Origin: an uncultured Lachnospiraceae bacterium
GTDB taxonomy: Bacteria; Bacillota; Clostridia; Lachnospirales; Lachnospiraceae
Direction of reading: 5' to 3'
Length of the DNA: 26,373 nt
Assembly: GCA_937877165.1 (NCBI GenBank)
Contig: CALEFO010000039.1
Coordinates: 1 to 26,373, forward strand
Part shown: positions 13,608-21,588 of the stretch, one piece after another
How positions within the stretch are numbered: position 1 is the stretch's first letter
How the letters are laid out: the number at the start of each line of letters is the position of its first letter
Notes under the pieces: generated by a model
The model's input: only the letters and a program-made list of their open reading frames with translations
Told to the model about the DNA's origin: nothing
The model's database searches: none
Program-made: the position numbers and the translations under genes

Positions 13608-14837
13608 ATGATGGAGAGCATAAAAGGCGGTGTGACCGCGGCAGAAGGCTTTGAGGCGGCTGCCGCGGCAGCGGGAATCAAATACGAAGGACGGACGGAC
13701 ATGGCCCTTGTGTACAGCAAGGTGCCCTGCACGGCGGCGGGAACATTTACATCGAACGTCGTTAAGGCGGCACCGGTTCTCTGGGACCGCGCCATTGTCC
13801 GGGAGAGCGGGGAGAAGGTTCAGGCGGTTGTGGTCAACTCCGGAATTGCCAATGCGTGCACCGGGAAGGAGGGAATGAACATCTGCGAAGAAACGGCCCG
13901 GGAAGCGGGAAGGGTTCTCGGGATTCCGGAAAAGTCGGTTCTGATCGGATCGACCGGTGTCATCGGAATGCAGATTCCGATGGAACGGGTAAAAAAAGGC
14001 ATCGCACAGCTTGCTGCCGCAAAGGCAGGAACGCTGGAGGCGGGCGAGGCTGCTTCCCGGGCAATCATGACGACAGACACCCACAACAAGCAGGCCGCAG
14101 TTACCGTGACGCTCGGCGGGAAAAAGGTGACGCTTGGCGGAATGTCGAAGGGCTCCGGAATGATTCATCCGGGCATGTGCACGATGCTGGCGTTTCTTAC
14201 CACAGATGCTTCCATTGAGAAGTCACTCCTGCAGAAGGCGGTTTCCGAGGTTGTGAATGAGACCTTCAACATGATTTCGGTGGATGGGGACATGTCCACG
14301 AACGACACGCTCCTTGTTCTTGCCAATGGACTTGCTGGAAATGAAGAGATCCGGGAGGAGAATGAAGATTACAAGGCGTTTCAGGAGGCACTTTTCTTCA
14401 TCTGCAGAACACTTGCCATGGAGATGGCAGGAGACGGCGAGGGCGCAACGAAGCTCATCGAGTCGCAGGTCCTCCATGCAGACACCAGGGACAATGCGCG
14501 GATACTTGCCAAGGCGGTCATCCAGTCTAACCTGACGAAGGCGGCGATTTTCGGAAGAGATGCCAACTGGGGAAGGGTCCTCTGTGCGCTGGGCTATTCC
14601 GGCGTAAATTTTGACCCGGAGAATGTGGATTTGTATTTTGAGGCAGGCGGCAAGAAAATGCTGATTTTCACGAAGGGAAGCGCGGCGGACTACTCGGAAG
14701 AGGAGGCAGCAGAGCTTCTTGGAAATCCGAAGGTGGTGATTCTCTCCGATATGCACATGGGCGAAGAATCGGCCACAGCGTGGGGATGTGACCTCACCTA
14801 TGACTATGTGAAGATCAACGCGGATTATCGTTCCTGA
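13608..14837 (+). CDS. argJ: Glutamate N-acetyltransferase / amino-acid acetyltransferase
   Basis: A 409-residue ornithine acetyltransferase. It moves the acetyl group from acetylornithine to glutamate, giving ornithine and recycling acetylglutamate; some forms also use acetyl-CoA. It is made as a precursor that cuts itself before the nucleophilic Thr192 in KGSGMIHPGMCTMLAFLTTD. The residue before the cut is Cys191 where Ala is commonest, which is conservative. NSGIANACTG (77-86) and GSTGVIG (114-120) build the oxyanion and substrate region. FGRDANWGRVL and the C-terminal DYVKINADYRS tail are typical. Shine-Dalgarno AGGAAAGGA precedes ATG 13608; a second ATG follows at once. The presence of ArgJ shows that the pathway runs as the cyclic acetyl route. 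Whether it is bifunctional bears on the role of the neighbouring GNAT. Confidence 0.97.
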   Translation: MMESIKGGVTAAEGFEAAAAAAGIKYEGRTDMALVYSKVPCTAAGTFTSNVVKAAPVLWDRAIVRESGEKVQAVVVNSGIANACTGKEGMNICEETAREAGRVLGIPEKSVLIGSTGVIGMQIPMERVKKGIAQLAAAKAGTLEAGEAASRAIMTTDTHNKQAAVTVTLGGKKVTLGGMSKGSGMIHPGMCTMLAFLTTDASIEKSLLQKAVSEVVNETFNMISVDGDMSTNDTLLVLANGLAGNEEIREENEDYKAFQEALFFICRTLAMEMAGDGEGATKLIESQVLHADTRDNARILAKAVIQSNLTKAAIFGRDANWGRVLCALGYSGVNFDPENVDLYFEAGGKKMLIFTKGSAADYSEEEAAELLGNPKVVILSDMHMGEESATAWGCDLTYDYVKINADYRS

Positions 14838-14955
14838 GTGTCTTGTGGCGGCGAAGGACCCTGGCCGGATTTCCGATAGGGAAGCGCTGCCTGGGATGCC
14901 CATGGGAATGCAAAAGGCGGGCAGAATATTTTCAAATGGCAGCATCGGTGCTGAT

Positions 14956-15016
14956 GCACCGGCTGCCGCATTCGGCAAAACCGCCTGCGCGGATTTTGCC
15001 TCAGCGAGGTATAAGA
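14956..15016 (+). promoter_or_regulatory. Shine-Dalgarno hairpin leader module, copy B
   Basis: It starts with GCACCGGCTGCCGCATTCGG (14956-14975), identical to 21429-21448. Then GGCAAAACCGC pairs with GCGGATTTTGCC (11 bp, one bulge). The end is CCTC-AGC-GAGG (14999-15009), 7 nt before ATG 15017. It fills the argJ-argB gap together with a further hairpin GCATC-N6-GATGC at 14942-14957. Confidence 0.8.
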
Positions 15017-15913
15017 ATGGATCAGGGACTGGACGAAGCACAGAGAAAAGCGGAGGTGCTGATTGAGGCGCTTCCTTATATACAGAAGTTTAACCGCAAG
15101 ATCATTGTGGTGAAATATGGCGGGTCGGCGATGAGCGACGAAGAGCTCCAGCGCCACGTCATTCAGGATGTGACGCTTCTGAAGCTGGTTGGCTTCAAGC
15201 CAATCATCGTGCACGGAGGCGGCAAGGCAATTTCCTCCTGGGTGAAGAAGACCGGGAAAGAGGCGAAATTCATCAACGGCCTTCGCGTGACGGATGCGGA
15301 GACCATGGAGATTGCGGAGATGGTGCTGGGCCGTGTGTCCAAGAATCTGGTCACCATGGTGGAAGAGCTCGGCGTCAAGGCGGTCGGTATTTCCGGCAAG
15401 GATTCCGGGATGCTCAAGGTGAAAAAACGCCTGTCCGGCGGACAGGACATCGGCTATGTCGGAGAGATCACGAAGGTGGATCCGCAGATCCTTTTCGACA
15501 TGATGAACAACGACTACCTGCCGATCGTGGCACCAATCGGCCTGGACGATCAGTTTAAGACCTACAACATCAACGCGGACGAGGCGGCCTGCGCGATTGC
15601 CAAGGCGGTCGGCGCGGATAAGCTGGTTTATCTGACGGATGTGGAGGGATTGTACCGGGATTTTGAGGACAAATCCTCCTTTATTTCCCGTATCAGCGTG
15701 ACGGACGCAGAAAAGCTGATTTCCGACGGCCTGATTGGCGGAGGAATGCTCCCGAAGCTTTCGAACTGCACCGACGCGGTGCGCGGCGGTGTCAAGAGAG
15801 TCCATATCCTGGACGGACGGGTCCCGCACAGTATCCTTCTGGAAATCTTTACCAACAAGGGAAACGGAACGATGTTTTACGACGATACGGATCAGCTGGA
15901 GGACATCCGCTGA
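15017..15913 (+). CDS. argB: Acetylglutamate kinase
   Basis: A 298-residue enzyme of the amino acid kinase family that phosphorylates N-acetylglutamate, usually the controlled step of the pathway. VVKYGGSAM (about 31-39) forms the phosphate loop with its catalytic Lys. PIIVHGGGKAISSW binds substrate, and KAVGISGKDSGM and NINADEAACAIAKAVGADKL are family signatures. The first 26 residues form an extra helix (DEAQRKAEVLIEALPYIQKF). In characterised enzymes this N-helix goes with hexamer formation and arginine inhibition, so feedback control is likely. ATG 15017 is chosen for the Shine-Dalgarno module. The open frame to 14843 is non-coding leader. Confidence 0.96.
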   Translation: MDQGLDEAQRKAEVLIEALPYIQKFNRKIIVVKYGGSAMSDEELQRHVIQDVTLLKLVGFKPIIVHGGGKAISSWVKKTGKEAKFINGLRVTDAETMEIAEMVLGRVSKNLVTMVEELGVKAVGISGKDSGMLKVKKRLSGGQDIGYVGEITKVDPQILFDMMNNDYLPIVAPIGLDDQFKTYNINADEAACAIAKAVGADKLVYLTDVEGLYRDFEDKSSFISRISVTDAEKLISDGLIGGGMLPKLSNCTDAVRGGVKRVHILDGRVPHSILLEIFTNKGNGTMFYDDTDQLEDIR

Positions 15914-16022
15914 GGATGAAAAGCTGCTTTCACGAGGCTTCCCGGGCAGCAGAAGAGAAACGCAAAGAAGTGCGGAAACAGTTCTGAATGTCTGCAGAAG
16001 AAAGGATCGGAGAGGATAGAAG

Positions 16023-17234
16023 ATGAAAATGGCGGAGAATAAAATGACGGCGCTGATTGAAGAGGCGGAGCGGGACCTTCTGCACACCTACAACCGCTAT
16101 CAGATCGTGCTGGATCACGGCGACGGCGTGTATCTGTACGATGTGAATGGGAAAAAATATCTGGATTTTGTCGCGGGAATCGCGGTTTTTGCGCTTGGCT
16201 ACAATAACAAAGAGTACAACGACGCACTGAAGGCTCAGATCGACAAGCTCCTTCACACTTCGAATTATTTTTACAATGAACCGGCCATCCGGGCAGCAAA
16301 GGCCCTGAAGGAAGTGTCAGGAATGGACCGCGTCTTTTTCACGAACAGCGGCGCGGAGGCCGTGGAGGGAGCCTTGAAGGCGGCCATGAAGCACGCATAC
16401 CTGAAAAAGGGCGGCGATGAGCAGGAAATTATTGCCATGGAGCATTCGTTCCACGGAAGAACCTACGGAGCACTTTCGGTGACGGGAAATGCACATTACC
16501 GCGAGGCGTTTGGTGAAATGCCCTGCCGCGTGCGCTTTGCCAGGTACAACAATCCGGAGTCGGTGAAGGCGCTTGTGGGACCGAACACTGCGGGTATCAT
16601 TCTGGAAACCGTGCAGGGAGAGGGCGGACTTGTTCCTGCGACCAGAGAGTTTCTGGAGAGCGTCCGGAAAATCTGCGACGAGAACGGCATCCTGATGATT
16701 CTGGACGAGGTGCAGTGCGGCATGGGCCGGACGGGCAGTATGTACGCATGGCAGAAGTTCGGCGTGAAGCCGGATATCATGACGACGGCGAAGGCCCTAG
16801 GCTGCGGCGTTCCCGTCGGAGCGTTCCTGATGACGGAGGAGGTCGCTCAGTCGAGCCTTGCTGCCGGAGATCACGGGACGACCTACGGCGGCAATCCGTT
16901 TGCCGCGGCCGCTGTCTGCAAGGTTCTTGAACTCTACCGGAAACAAAATATAATAGAGCATGTGCAGGAGGTCTCTCCCTATCTGGAGAAGAAGCTGGAC
17001 GAGCTCGCAGAGAAGTATGACTGCATCAGGGAGCGCCGCGGAAGCGGTCTGATGCAGGGCCTTGTTTTCGACCGGCCGGTCGGCCCGGTGATCACGAAGG
17101 CGATGGAGAACGGGCTCATCCTGATCAACGCGGGAAGTGATATTCTGCGCTTTGTTCCTCCGCTTGTTATTACGAAGGAAAACATTGACGAGATGATCGG
17201 AATTCTGGATCCCGTCATTGGAGAATTGGAATAG
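16023..17234 (+). CDS. argD: Acetylornithine aminotransferase
   Basis: A 403-residue class-III PLP aminotransferase that converts N-acetylglutamate semialdehyde to N-acetylornithine with glutamate as donor. SGAEAVEGALKAA (109-121) binds the PLP phosphate. HSFHGRTYGALS (141-152) stacks on the ring, Asp228 in MILDEVQCGMGRTG contacts the ring nitrogen, and Lys257 in TTAKALGCGVPVGAF forms the Schiff base. The length matches the family. GAGAGGA lies about 9 nt before ATG 16023. It closes the arg gene set; the gap from argB is 109 nt without an obvious terminator. Confidence 0.95.
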   Translation: MKMAENKMTALIEEAERDLLHTYNRYQIVLDHGDGVYLYDVNGKKYLDFVAGIAVFALGYNNKEYNDALKAQIDKLLHTSNYFYNEPAIRAAKALKEVSGMDRVFFTNSGAEAVEGALKAAMKHAYLKKGGDEQEIIAMEHSFHGRTYGALSVTGNAHYREAFGEMPCRVRFARYNNPESVKALVGPNTAGIILETVQGEGGLVPATREFLESVRKICDENGILMILDEVQCGMGRTGSMYAWQKFGVKPDIMTTAKALGCGVPVGAFLMTEEVAQSSLAAGDHGTTYGGNPFAAAAVCKVLELYRKQNIIEHVQEVSPYLEKKLDELAEKYDCIRERRGSGLMQGLVFDRPVGPVITKAMENGLILINAGSDILRFVPPLVITKENIDEMIGILDPVIGELE

Positions 17235-17258
17235 AAAAATGCGGCACAGGTGAATAAT

Positions 17259-18629
17259 TTGAACATAAAAACCAGGTTACTATCTGTACTGGCCGTGCTG
17301 GCGCTTCTTTTGGGCCTTGTCTATGTGGCGGTGCGCGGCGGAAGCAATGTGGGCAGCAGCTCGGAGCTTTTGTTTTCCCGCAAGCGGACCATCAATCTCT
17401 GGTATACCGACGATTCGATGACGGATTATCTGAACAGCGTCTGCGTGGCGTATACGGATTCACAGGACAGCTGCCGCGTGGAGCCAACGCTCATTGATGA
17501 TACGGATTATATGCAGAAGATTTATGACGCGTCCGTTCAGGGCGAGGACTACCCGGACGTTTTTATTGCGGGAAATGATCTTCTGGAACGGCTGTGGCTG
17601 ACCGGGCTTGCCACGAAGGTACAGGACGAGAATCACTTTAAGGACAATCAGTATTTCTGCCAGCCTGCTGTGGATGCTGTGACGTATCAGGACAAGGTGA
17701 TCGCCTATCCGATGAGCTTTGAGGCGGCGGCCTTTCTTTACAATGAGGATGATTTGCAGTCGATGGCGGATGCTGTGGGGAAGACGCTTGAAGAGACTGT
17801 TCCGAAGACGATGGTAGACGTCATCACACTGGCAAACGACTACGACGCGCCGGAGAATGTGTCCGCGGTCCTCAAATGGGATGTCAGCGATATTTTCTAC
17901 AATTACTGCTTCCTCGGCAACTACATGGACATCGGCGGAAAGACCGGAGATGACACCAGCCAGCTTCATGTCTACAACCAGCAGCTGATTTCCTGTCTGC
18001 AGGTGTATCAGCAGCTGAACCAGTTTTTTTCCATCGACACGTCTTCTGATGATTATGACAGCGTGATTCAGGATTTTGCGGCGGGGAAGATCGTCTTTAC
18101 CCTGGCCACCTCGGACTCTGTGCAGAAGATTGCAAAGTACTGCAAGGACAACGGAACAACATTGAATTACGGCGTGACGAGAATTCCGGATCTGACGGGG
18201 GACCTGAAGTCGAAGACCCTTTCCATCACGAATTGTCTGGTAGTCAACGGCTACTCGGACCAGCAGGACGCGGCCAATGCGTTCTGCCAGTATCTGCTTT
18301 TCTCCGGGATGGAGAACTTCTTCGAGCAGACGGGCAAGGCACCGGCGGTTGCGGGATACACCTTCAGCGACGAGCACATGAACGGATTCTACGATGCGTA
18401 TACGGACTCTGCTCCGATCACGAAGCTGCGTTCAGCCTCCAACTTCTGGATGCTGCTCGAGAACACCTTCGCGCAGGTCTGGGACGGGCAGGATGCGAAT
18501 GAACAGCTCCGGCAGCTGTGTCAGGAGCTTCTGATTCAGATGACAGGACAGGATAACGTCAAGGTGGAAACCATTGCCAACCCGACGTACGTGGATATCC
18601 GGTCGGAACTCAAAGGAGATGAAAGTTAA
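17259..18629 (+). CDS. Orphan extracellular solute-binding protein, signal-anchored
   Basis: A protein of about 456 residues of the family 1 (sugar-type) solute-binding fold. The first domain has NLWYTDDSMTDYLNSVC and EDYPDVFIAGNDLLERLW, the hinge region IAYPMSFEAAAFLYNEDDL, and a C-terminal domain with AANAFCQYLLFSGMENFFEQ, all usual for these proteins. Residues about 4-26 are a hydrophobic segment (LLSVLAVLALLLGLVYVAV) with no lipobox Cys, so it is probably a signal anchor. Gram-positive binding proteins are normally lipoproteins, so this is unusual. TTG 17259 is preferred because AGGTGA ends about 5 nt upstream; an in-frame GTG at 17250 lacks a site. No permease or ATPase gene is adjacent. 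It may serve as a sensor or partner of a distant transporter. The ligand is unknown. Confidence 0.8.
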   Translation: MNIKTRLLSVLAVLALLLGLVYVAVRGGSNVGSSSELLFSRKRTINLWYTDDSMTDYLNSVCVAYTDSQDSCRVEPTLIDDTDYMQKIYDASVQGEDYPDVFIAGNDLLERLWLTGLATKVQDENHFKDNQYFCQPAVDAVTYQDKVIAYPMSFEAAAFLYNEDDLQSMADAVGKTLEETVPKTMVDVITLANDYDAPENVSAVLKWDVSDIFYNYCFLGNYMDIGGKTGDDTSQLHVYNQQLISCLQVYQQLNQFFSIDTSSDDYDSVIQDFAAGKIVFTLATSDSVQKIAKYCKDNGTTLNYGVTRIPDLTGDLKSKTLSITNCLVVNGYSDQQDAANAFCQYLLFSGMENFFEQTGKAPAVAGYTFSDEHMNGFYDAYTDSAPITKLRSASNFWMLLENTFAQVWDGQDANEQLRQLCQELLIQMTGQDNVKVETIANPTYVDIRSELKGDES

Positions 18630-18671
18630 TATCCCATATGCCGCAGAGAACTGTGGCAGGAAAGGAAAACG

Positions 18672-19913
18672 ATGTATTCACTGGAAGAAGTCAGAAAAGA
18701 AGATCCGGAAATTGCAGCAGCCATTGAACAGGAGATGGCAAGACAGAATGACCACATCGAGCTGATTGCTTCGGAGAACTGGGTCAGCAAGGCCGTGATG
18801 GCGGCCATGGGAAGTCCTCTCACCAACAAGTACGCAGAGGGCTATCCGGGAAAGCGTTACTACGGCGGCTGTCAGTGTGTGGACGTGGTGGAGACGCTGG
18901 CCATTGAGCGCGCAAAGAAGCTGTTCGGCTGCACCTATGCGAATGTGCAGCCCCACTCCGGCGCAGAGGCAAATCTTGCCGTGGAGTACGCGGTATTGAA
19001 GCCGGGAGATACGCTGATGGGTATGAATCTGTCACAGGGCGGCCACCTGACGCACGGTTCACCGGCGAACATTTCCGGTGCGTATTTTCATGTGGTGGCG
19101 TACGGCGTGGATGAGAATGGCTTCATTGATTACGATGAGCTGATGAGAATCGCGATGGAGAGCAGGCCGAAGATGATCATTGCCGGAGCCTCTGCCTATG
19201 CGCGCACGATTGATTTCAAGAAGTTCCGTGAGGTGGCGGACGCCTGCGGTGCGGTTCTGATGGCGGATATTGCTCACATTGCAGGACTCGTGGCGGCAGG
19301 ACTTCATCCGTCACCGTTCCCGTGGTGCGATATCGTCACAACGACGACGCACAAGACACTCCGCGGGCCCAGAGGAGGCCTTATTCTGGCAAGCCAGGAG
19401 GCAGCGGACAGGTTCAAGCTGAACAAGGCTGTTTTCCCCGGCATTCAGGGCGGCCCTCTGGAGCACGTGATTGCAGCCAAGGCGGTCTGCTTCAAGGAGG
19501 CACTGGATCCTTCCTTCAAGATGTATGCCCAGAATATCATTGACAATGCCAAGGCACTGGCGGATGGCCTCATGAAGCGCGGCGTGGACATCGTCTCCGG
19601 AGGAACCGACAACCACCTGATGCTGATTGATCTGACCAGGGATGACCTGACCGGCAAGGAAGTGGAGAAGTGGCTGGATGATGCGCACATCACTGCCAAC
19701 AAGAACACGATCCCGAATGAGAAGCGCTCTCCGTTTGTCACCTCCGGCATCCGTCTGGGAACACCGGCCGTTACGACAAGAGGCATGAATACGGAGGATA
19801 TGGACCGGATTGCGGAGGCCATCTCCATTGTCATCAAGGAGAGAGAGTCCGGAATTGAGAAAGCAAGGGCGATCATTGCTGAGCTTACGGCGAAGTATCC
19901 GCTTGTGATGTGA
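18672..19913 (+). CDS. glyA: Serine hydroxymethyltransferase
   Basis: A 413-residue PLP enzyme that interconverts serine and glycine with tetrahydrofolate, the main source of one-carbon units. LIASENWVS (31-39) and NKYAEGYPGKRYYGGC (52-67) are family signatures. PHSGAEANLAV binds PLP, and Lys228 in TTTTHKTLRGPRGG forms the Schiff base. The length is normal. AAAGGA lies about 6 nt before ATG 18672. It follows the binding-protein gene by 42 nt and may share its transcript. No glycine riboswitch or other leader was seen. Confidence 0.97.
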   Translation: MYSLEEVRKEDPEIAAAIEQEMARQNDHIELIASENWVSKAVMAAMGSPLTNKYAEGYPGKRYYGGCQCVDVVETLAIERAKKLFGCTYANVQPHSGAEANLAVEYAVLKPGDTLMGMNLSQGGHLTHGSPANISGAYFHVVAYGVDENGFIDYDELMRIAMESRPKMIIAGASAYARTIDFKKFREVADACGAVLMADIAHIAGLVAAGLHPSPFPWCDIVTTTTHKTLRGPRGGLILASQEAADRFKLNKAVFPGIQGGPLEHVIAAKAVCFKEALDPSFKMYAQNIIDNAKALADGLMKRGVDIVSGGTDNHLMLIDLTRDDLTGKEVEKWLDDAHITANKNTIPNEKRSPFVTSGIRLGTPAVTTRGMNTEDMDRIAEAISIVIKERESGIEKARAIIAELTAKYPLVM

Positions 19914-19932
19914 TTGTTCCTGCCAGAATGCT

Positions 19933-19948
19933 TTTTGCCGAATGCGGC
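19933..19948 (-). repeat. Inverted copy of the GCCGCATTCGGCAAAA element
   Basis: On the minus strand this reads GCCGCATTCGGCAAAA, identical to 14965-14980 in leader module B. It lies just after glyA. Further bases on both sides form GC-rich inverted repeats (GGCGCC at 19946-19951 and 19972-19977), possibly an end-of-gene structure without a T run. Confidence 0.7.
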
Positions 19949-20089
19949 GCCGGGGCTGGAGCAGACGGAATGGCGCCAGTCCCGGGCCGGATGAAGCAGG
20001 AGCGGACAGGAACACGGGAAATCCTGTAGAGGCAGAATAGTCGGACAACAATGTAAAATTTATGAAAACGCGGGAAATATGAAAATGTG

Positions 20090-20118
20090 TTGACTTCAAA
20101 AGGAGAAACGCATACAAT
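20090..20118 (+). promoter_or_regulatory. Promoter of the tRNA-Leu unit
   Basis: TTGACT (20090-20095), 17 nt, TACAAT (20113-20118): a strong sigma-A promoter ending 11 nt before the first tRNA. Confidence 0.85.
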
Positions 20119-20129
20119 ATTTCTTGCTT

Positions 20130-20213
20130 GCAGAAGTGGCGGAATTGGTAGACGCGCAGGCTTCAGGTGCCTGTGGCAGCAATGTCGTGTGGGTTCAAGT
20201 CCCATCTTCTGCA
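20130..20213 (+). tRNA. tRNA-Leu (CAG)
   Basis: An 84-nt class II tRNA. The acceptor arms GCAGAAG and CTTCTGC pair and A73 is the discriminator. The D arm is GCG/CGC, the anticodon arm CAGGC-TTCAGGT-GCCTG gives anticodon CAG, there is a long variable arm, and the T arm GTGGG-TTCAAGT-CCCAT is complete. CCA is not encoded. It reads CUG. Confidence 0.96.
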
Positions 20214-20322
20214 CTCGGTTTCGGACAGAAGGGAACAGAAGCGGAATGGCTGATGCAGCGGATGTCCGGAACGGAAGAGTGATCTCCGGTTCATACAGAG
20301 CAGGAGAAGCGCAACAGAATAT

Positions 20323-20406
20323 GCGGGAGTGTCGGAATTGGTAGACGAGCAAGATTAAGGTTCTTGTGACTGCAAGGCCGTGTGGGTTCAAGTCCCATCT
20401 CCCGCA
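20323..20406 (+). tRNA. tRNA-Leu (AAG)
   Basis: An 84-nt class II tRNA. The acceptor is GCGGGAG/CTCCCGC with A73. The anticodon arm CAAGA-TTAAGGT-TCTTG puts A34-A35-G36 as the anticodon. The T arm is identical to the first tRNA, and CCA is not encoded. A34 would need deamination to inosine (TadA) to read CUU and CUC well; most bacteria use GAG here. Confidence 0.95.
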
Positions 20407-20412
20407 GAAGAG

Positions 20413-20448
20413 AAGGAACAGGTTTCTGAGAAGCCTGTTCCTTTTTTT
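20413..20448 (+). terminator. Rho-independent terminator of the tRNA unit
   Basis: AAGGAACAGG (20413-20422) pairs with CCTGTTCCTT (20434-20443), followed by a T run to 20448. It begins 7 nt after the second tRNA. Confidence 0.92.
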
Positions 20449-20643
20449 GGTGATGGCGCGCCAGGCGGATACGTTTTTCTTCCAGGGAAAACGCCCGGAA
20501 GAAGAAATCCAAAAGCAAACGGCGGACCAAATGCCTGTATTGCAGGAAAAATGTGCCGTGAGAGGCACCGGCCTGTGTTACAATACTTCTGCATGGCGGG
20601 GAGCCCGGAGAGGCCGCAGACAGCTGCGGCGGACTGGGAGGTC

Positions 20644-21405
20644 ATGTTGAAGAAAACGATAAAACAATGTCTTTACGGTGCGAAGGTGCGTATTCAGCAG
20701 CTTCGCAGGAAGAAGAAGCTACAAAGAGCATTGGTTCTTGTGCTTCTCGTGACGGGAATTAATCTTCTGACGGCTGCCTGCGGGCAGAACGAGACGCTGA
20801 CCCTGAAAGAGGCGAAGACGTCCGCAGAGGAAGCATTCTCTTCGGATGCTCCCGCAGAAAAAGCAACGGACGCGGAAAGAACAACGGATGCGGAAAAATC
20901 GGCTGACTCGGAAGCGGAAGGCGCGCTGGAGTTTTTGTATGTATATGTCTGCGGTGCAGTGGAACGGCCTGGGGTCTATTCATTTCCGGAAGGCGCGCGG
21001 GTCTGTGACGCGATTGCGGCGGCGGGCGGTCTGACGCTGGAGGGAGACGAAACCTGCGTCAACCAGGCGCTGAAGCTTTCTGATCAGGATCAGATTTACA
21101 TCCGGACGCTGGAAGAAAAGGCACCGGAATCCGAAGAGACCGGCAGCGTCCCGCGTGCCGGCGTAAGCTCTGCAGCAGGGGAGCCGGGAGAAACCGGACC
21201 TTCCGGGACAGCGAGAATCAATCTGAATACGGCAACGCGCGATGAGCTGCTGTCCCTTAGCGGAATCGGAGAGACGAAGGCGGCGGCGATTCTTGCGTAT
21301 CGGCAGGAGCATGGCTTTTTTGCAAAGCCGGAGGACTTGAAGAAGGTCTCCGGCATCGGCGATGCTACGTACGAGAAGCTGAAGGACCGGATTACGGCAC
21401 AGTGA
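20644..21405 (+). CDS. comEA: ComEA-type competence DNA receptor (SLBB + helix-hairpin-helix)
   Basis: A 253-residue membrane-anchored protein that binds double-stranded DNA outside the cell and passes it to ComEC. A basic start is followed by a membrane segment at about residues 27-46. It ends LLTAACGQ, where Cys46 could act as a loose lipobox instead of a plain anchor. An acidic low-complexity linker (about 50-95, with TDAERTTDAEKSADSEAE) leads to an SLBB domain (97-155, YVYVCGAVERPGVYSFPEGA). The C-terminal helix-hairpin-helix pair is at 190-253 (INLNTATRDELLSLSGIGET and DLKKVSGIGDATYEKL). ATG 20644 directly follows GGGAGG and avoids the tRNA that the longer open frame would overlap. comEC lies four genes on. 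Confidence 0.93.
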   Translation: MLKKTIKQCLYGAKVRIQQLRRKKKLQRALVLVLLVTGINLLTAACGQNETLTLKEAKTSAEEAFSSDAPAEKATDAERTTDAEKSADSEAEGALEFLYVYVCGAVERPGVYSFPEGARVCDAIAAAGGLTLEGDETCVNQALKLSDQDQIYIRTLEEKAPESEETGSVPRAGVSSAAGEPGETGPSGTARINLNTATRDELLSLSGIGETKAAAILAYRQEHGFFAKPEDLKKVSGIGDATYEKLKDRITAQ

Positions 21406-21428
21406 CTGGTGAGAAGACGAAGCTATTC

Positions 21429-21588
21429 GCACCGGCTGCCGCATTCGGAGAAATCGCTGCACTCGAAGATGTCTGATGGCTTCTTCTCCTGCTTAGAGTG
21501 CCGCTTAGCGGCACTCTGCACACAGAGAGAATTCGCCTTCGCGAAATTCTCTCTGGTATCGCGAATTTCACCTCAGGGAGGTATAAAA
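21429..21588 (+). promoter_or_regulatory. Shine-Dalgarno hairpin leader module, copy C (long form)
   Basis: It begins GCACCGGCTGCCGCATTCGG, identical to module B. Two strong hairpins follow: AGAGTGCCGC-TTA-GCGGCACTCT (21495-21517), and CAGAGAGAATT pairing with AATTCTCTCTG (21523-21555, extended by CGC/GCG). It ends GCGAATTTCACCTCAGGGAG, where CCTC (21571-21574) faces GAGG (21578-21581), 7 nt before ATG 21589. Confidence 0.8.

Noticed and set aside
14825..16087. 420-codon minus-strand frame opposite argB and its leader
   Set aside because: It is entirely antisense to argB and its flanks, with low-quality composition.
17460..18377. 305-codon minus-strand frame opposite the binding-protein gene
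   Set aside because: The sense gene has clear family motifs and a signal segment; the antisense frame has none.
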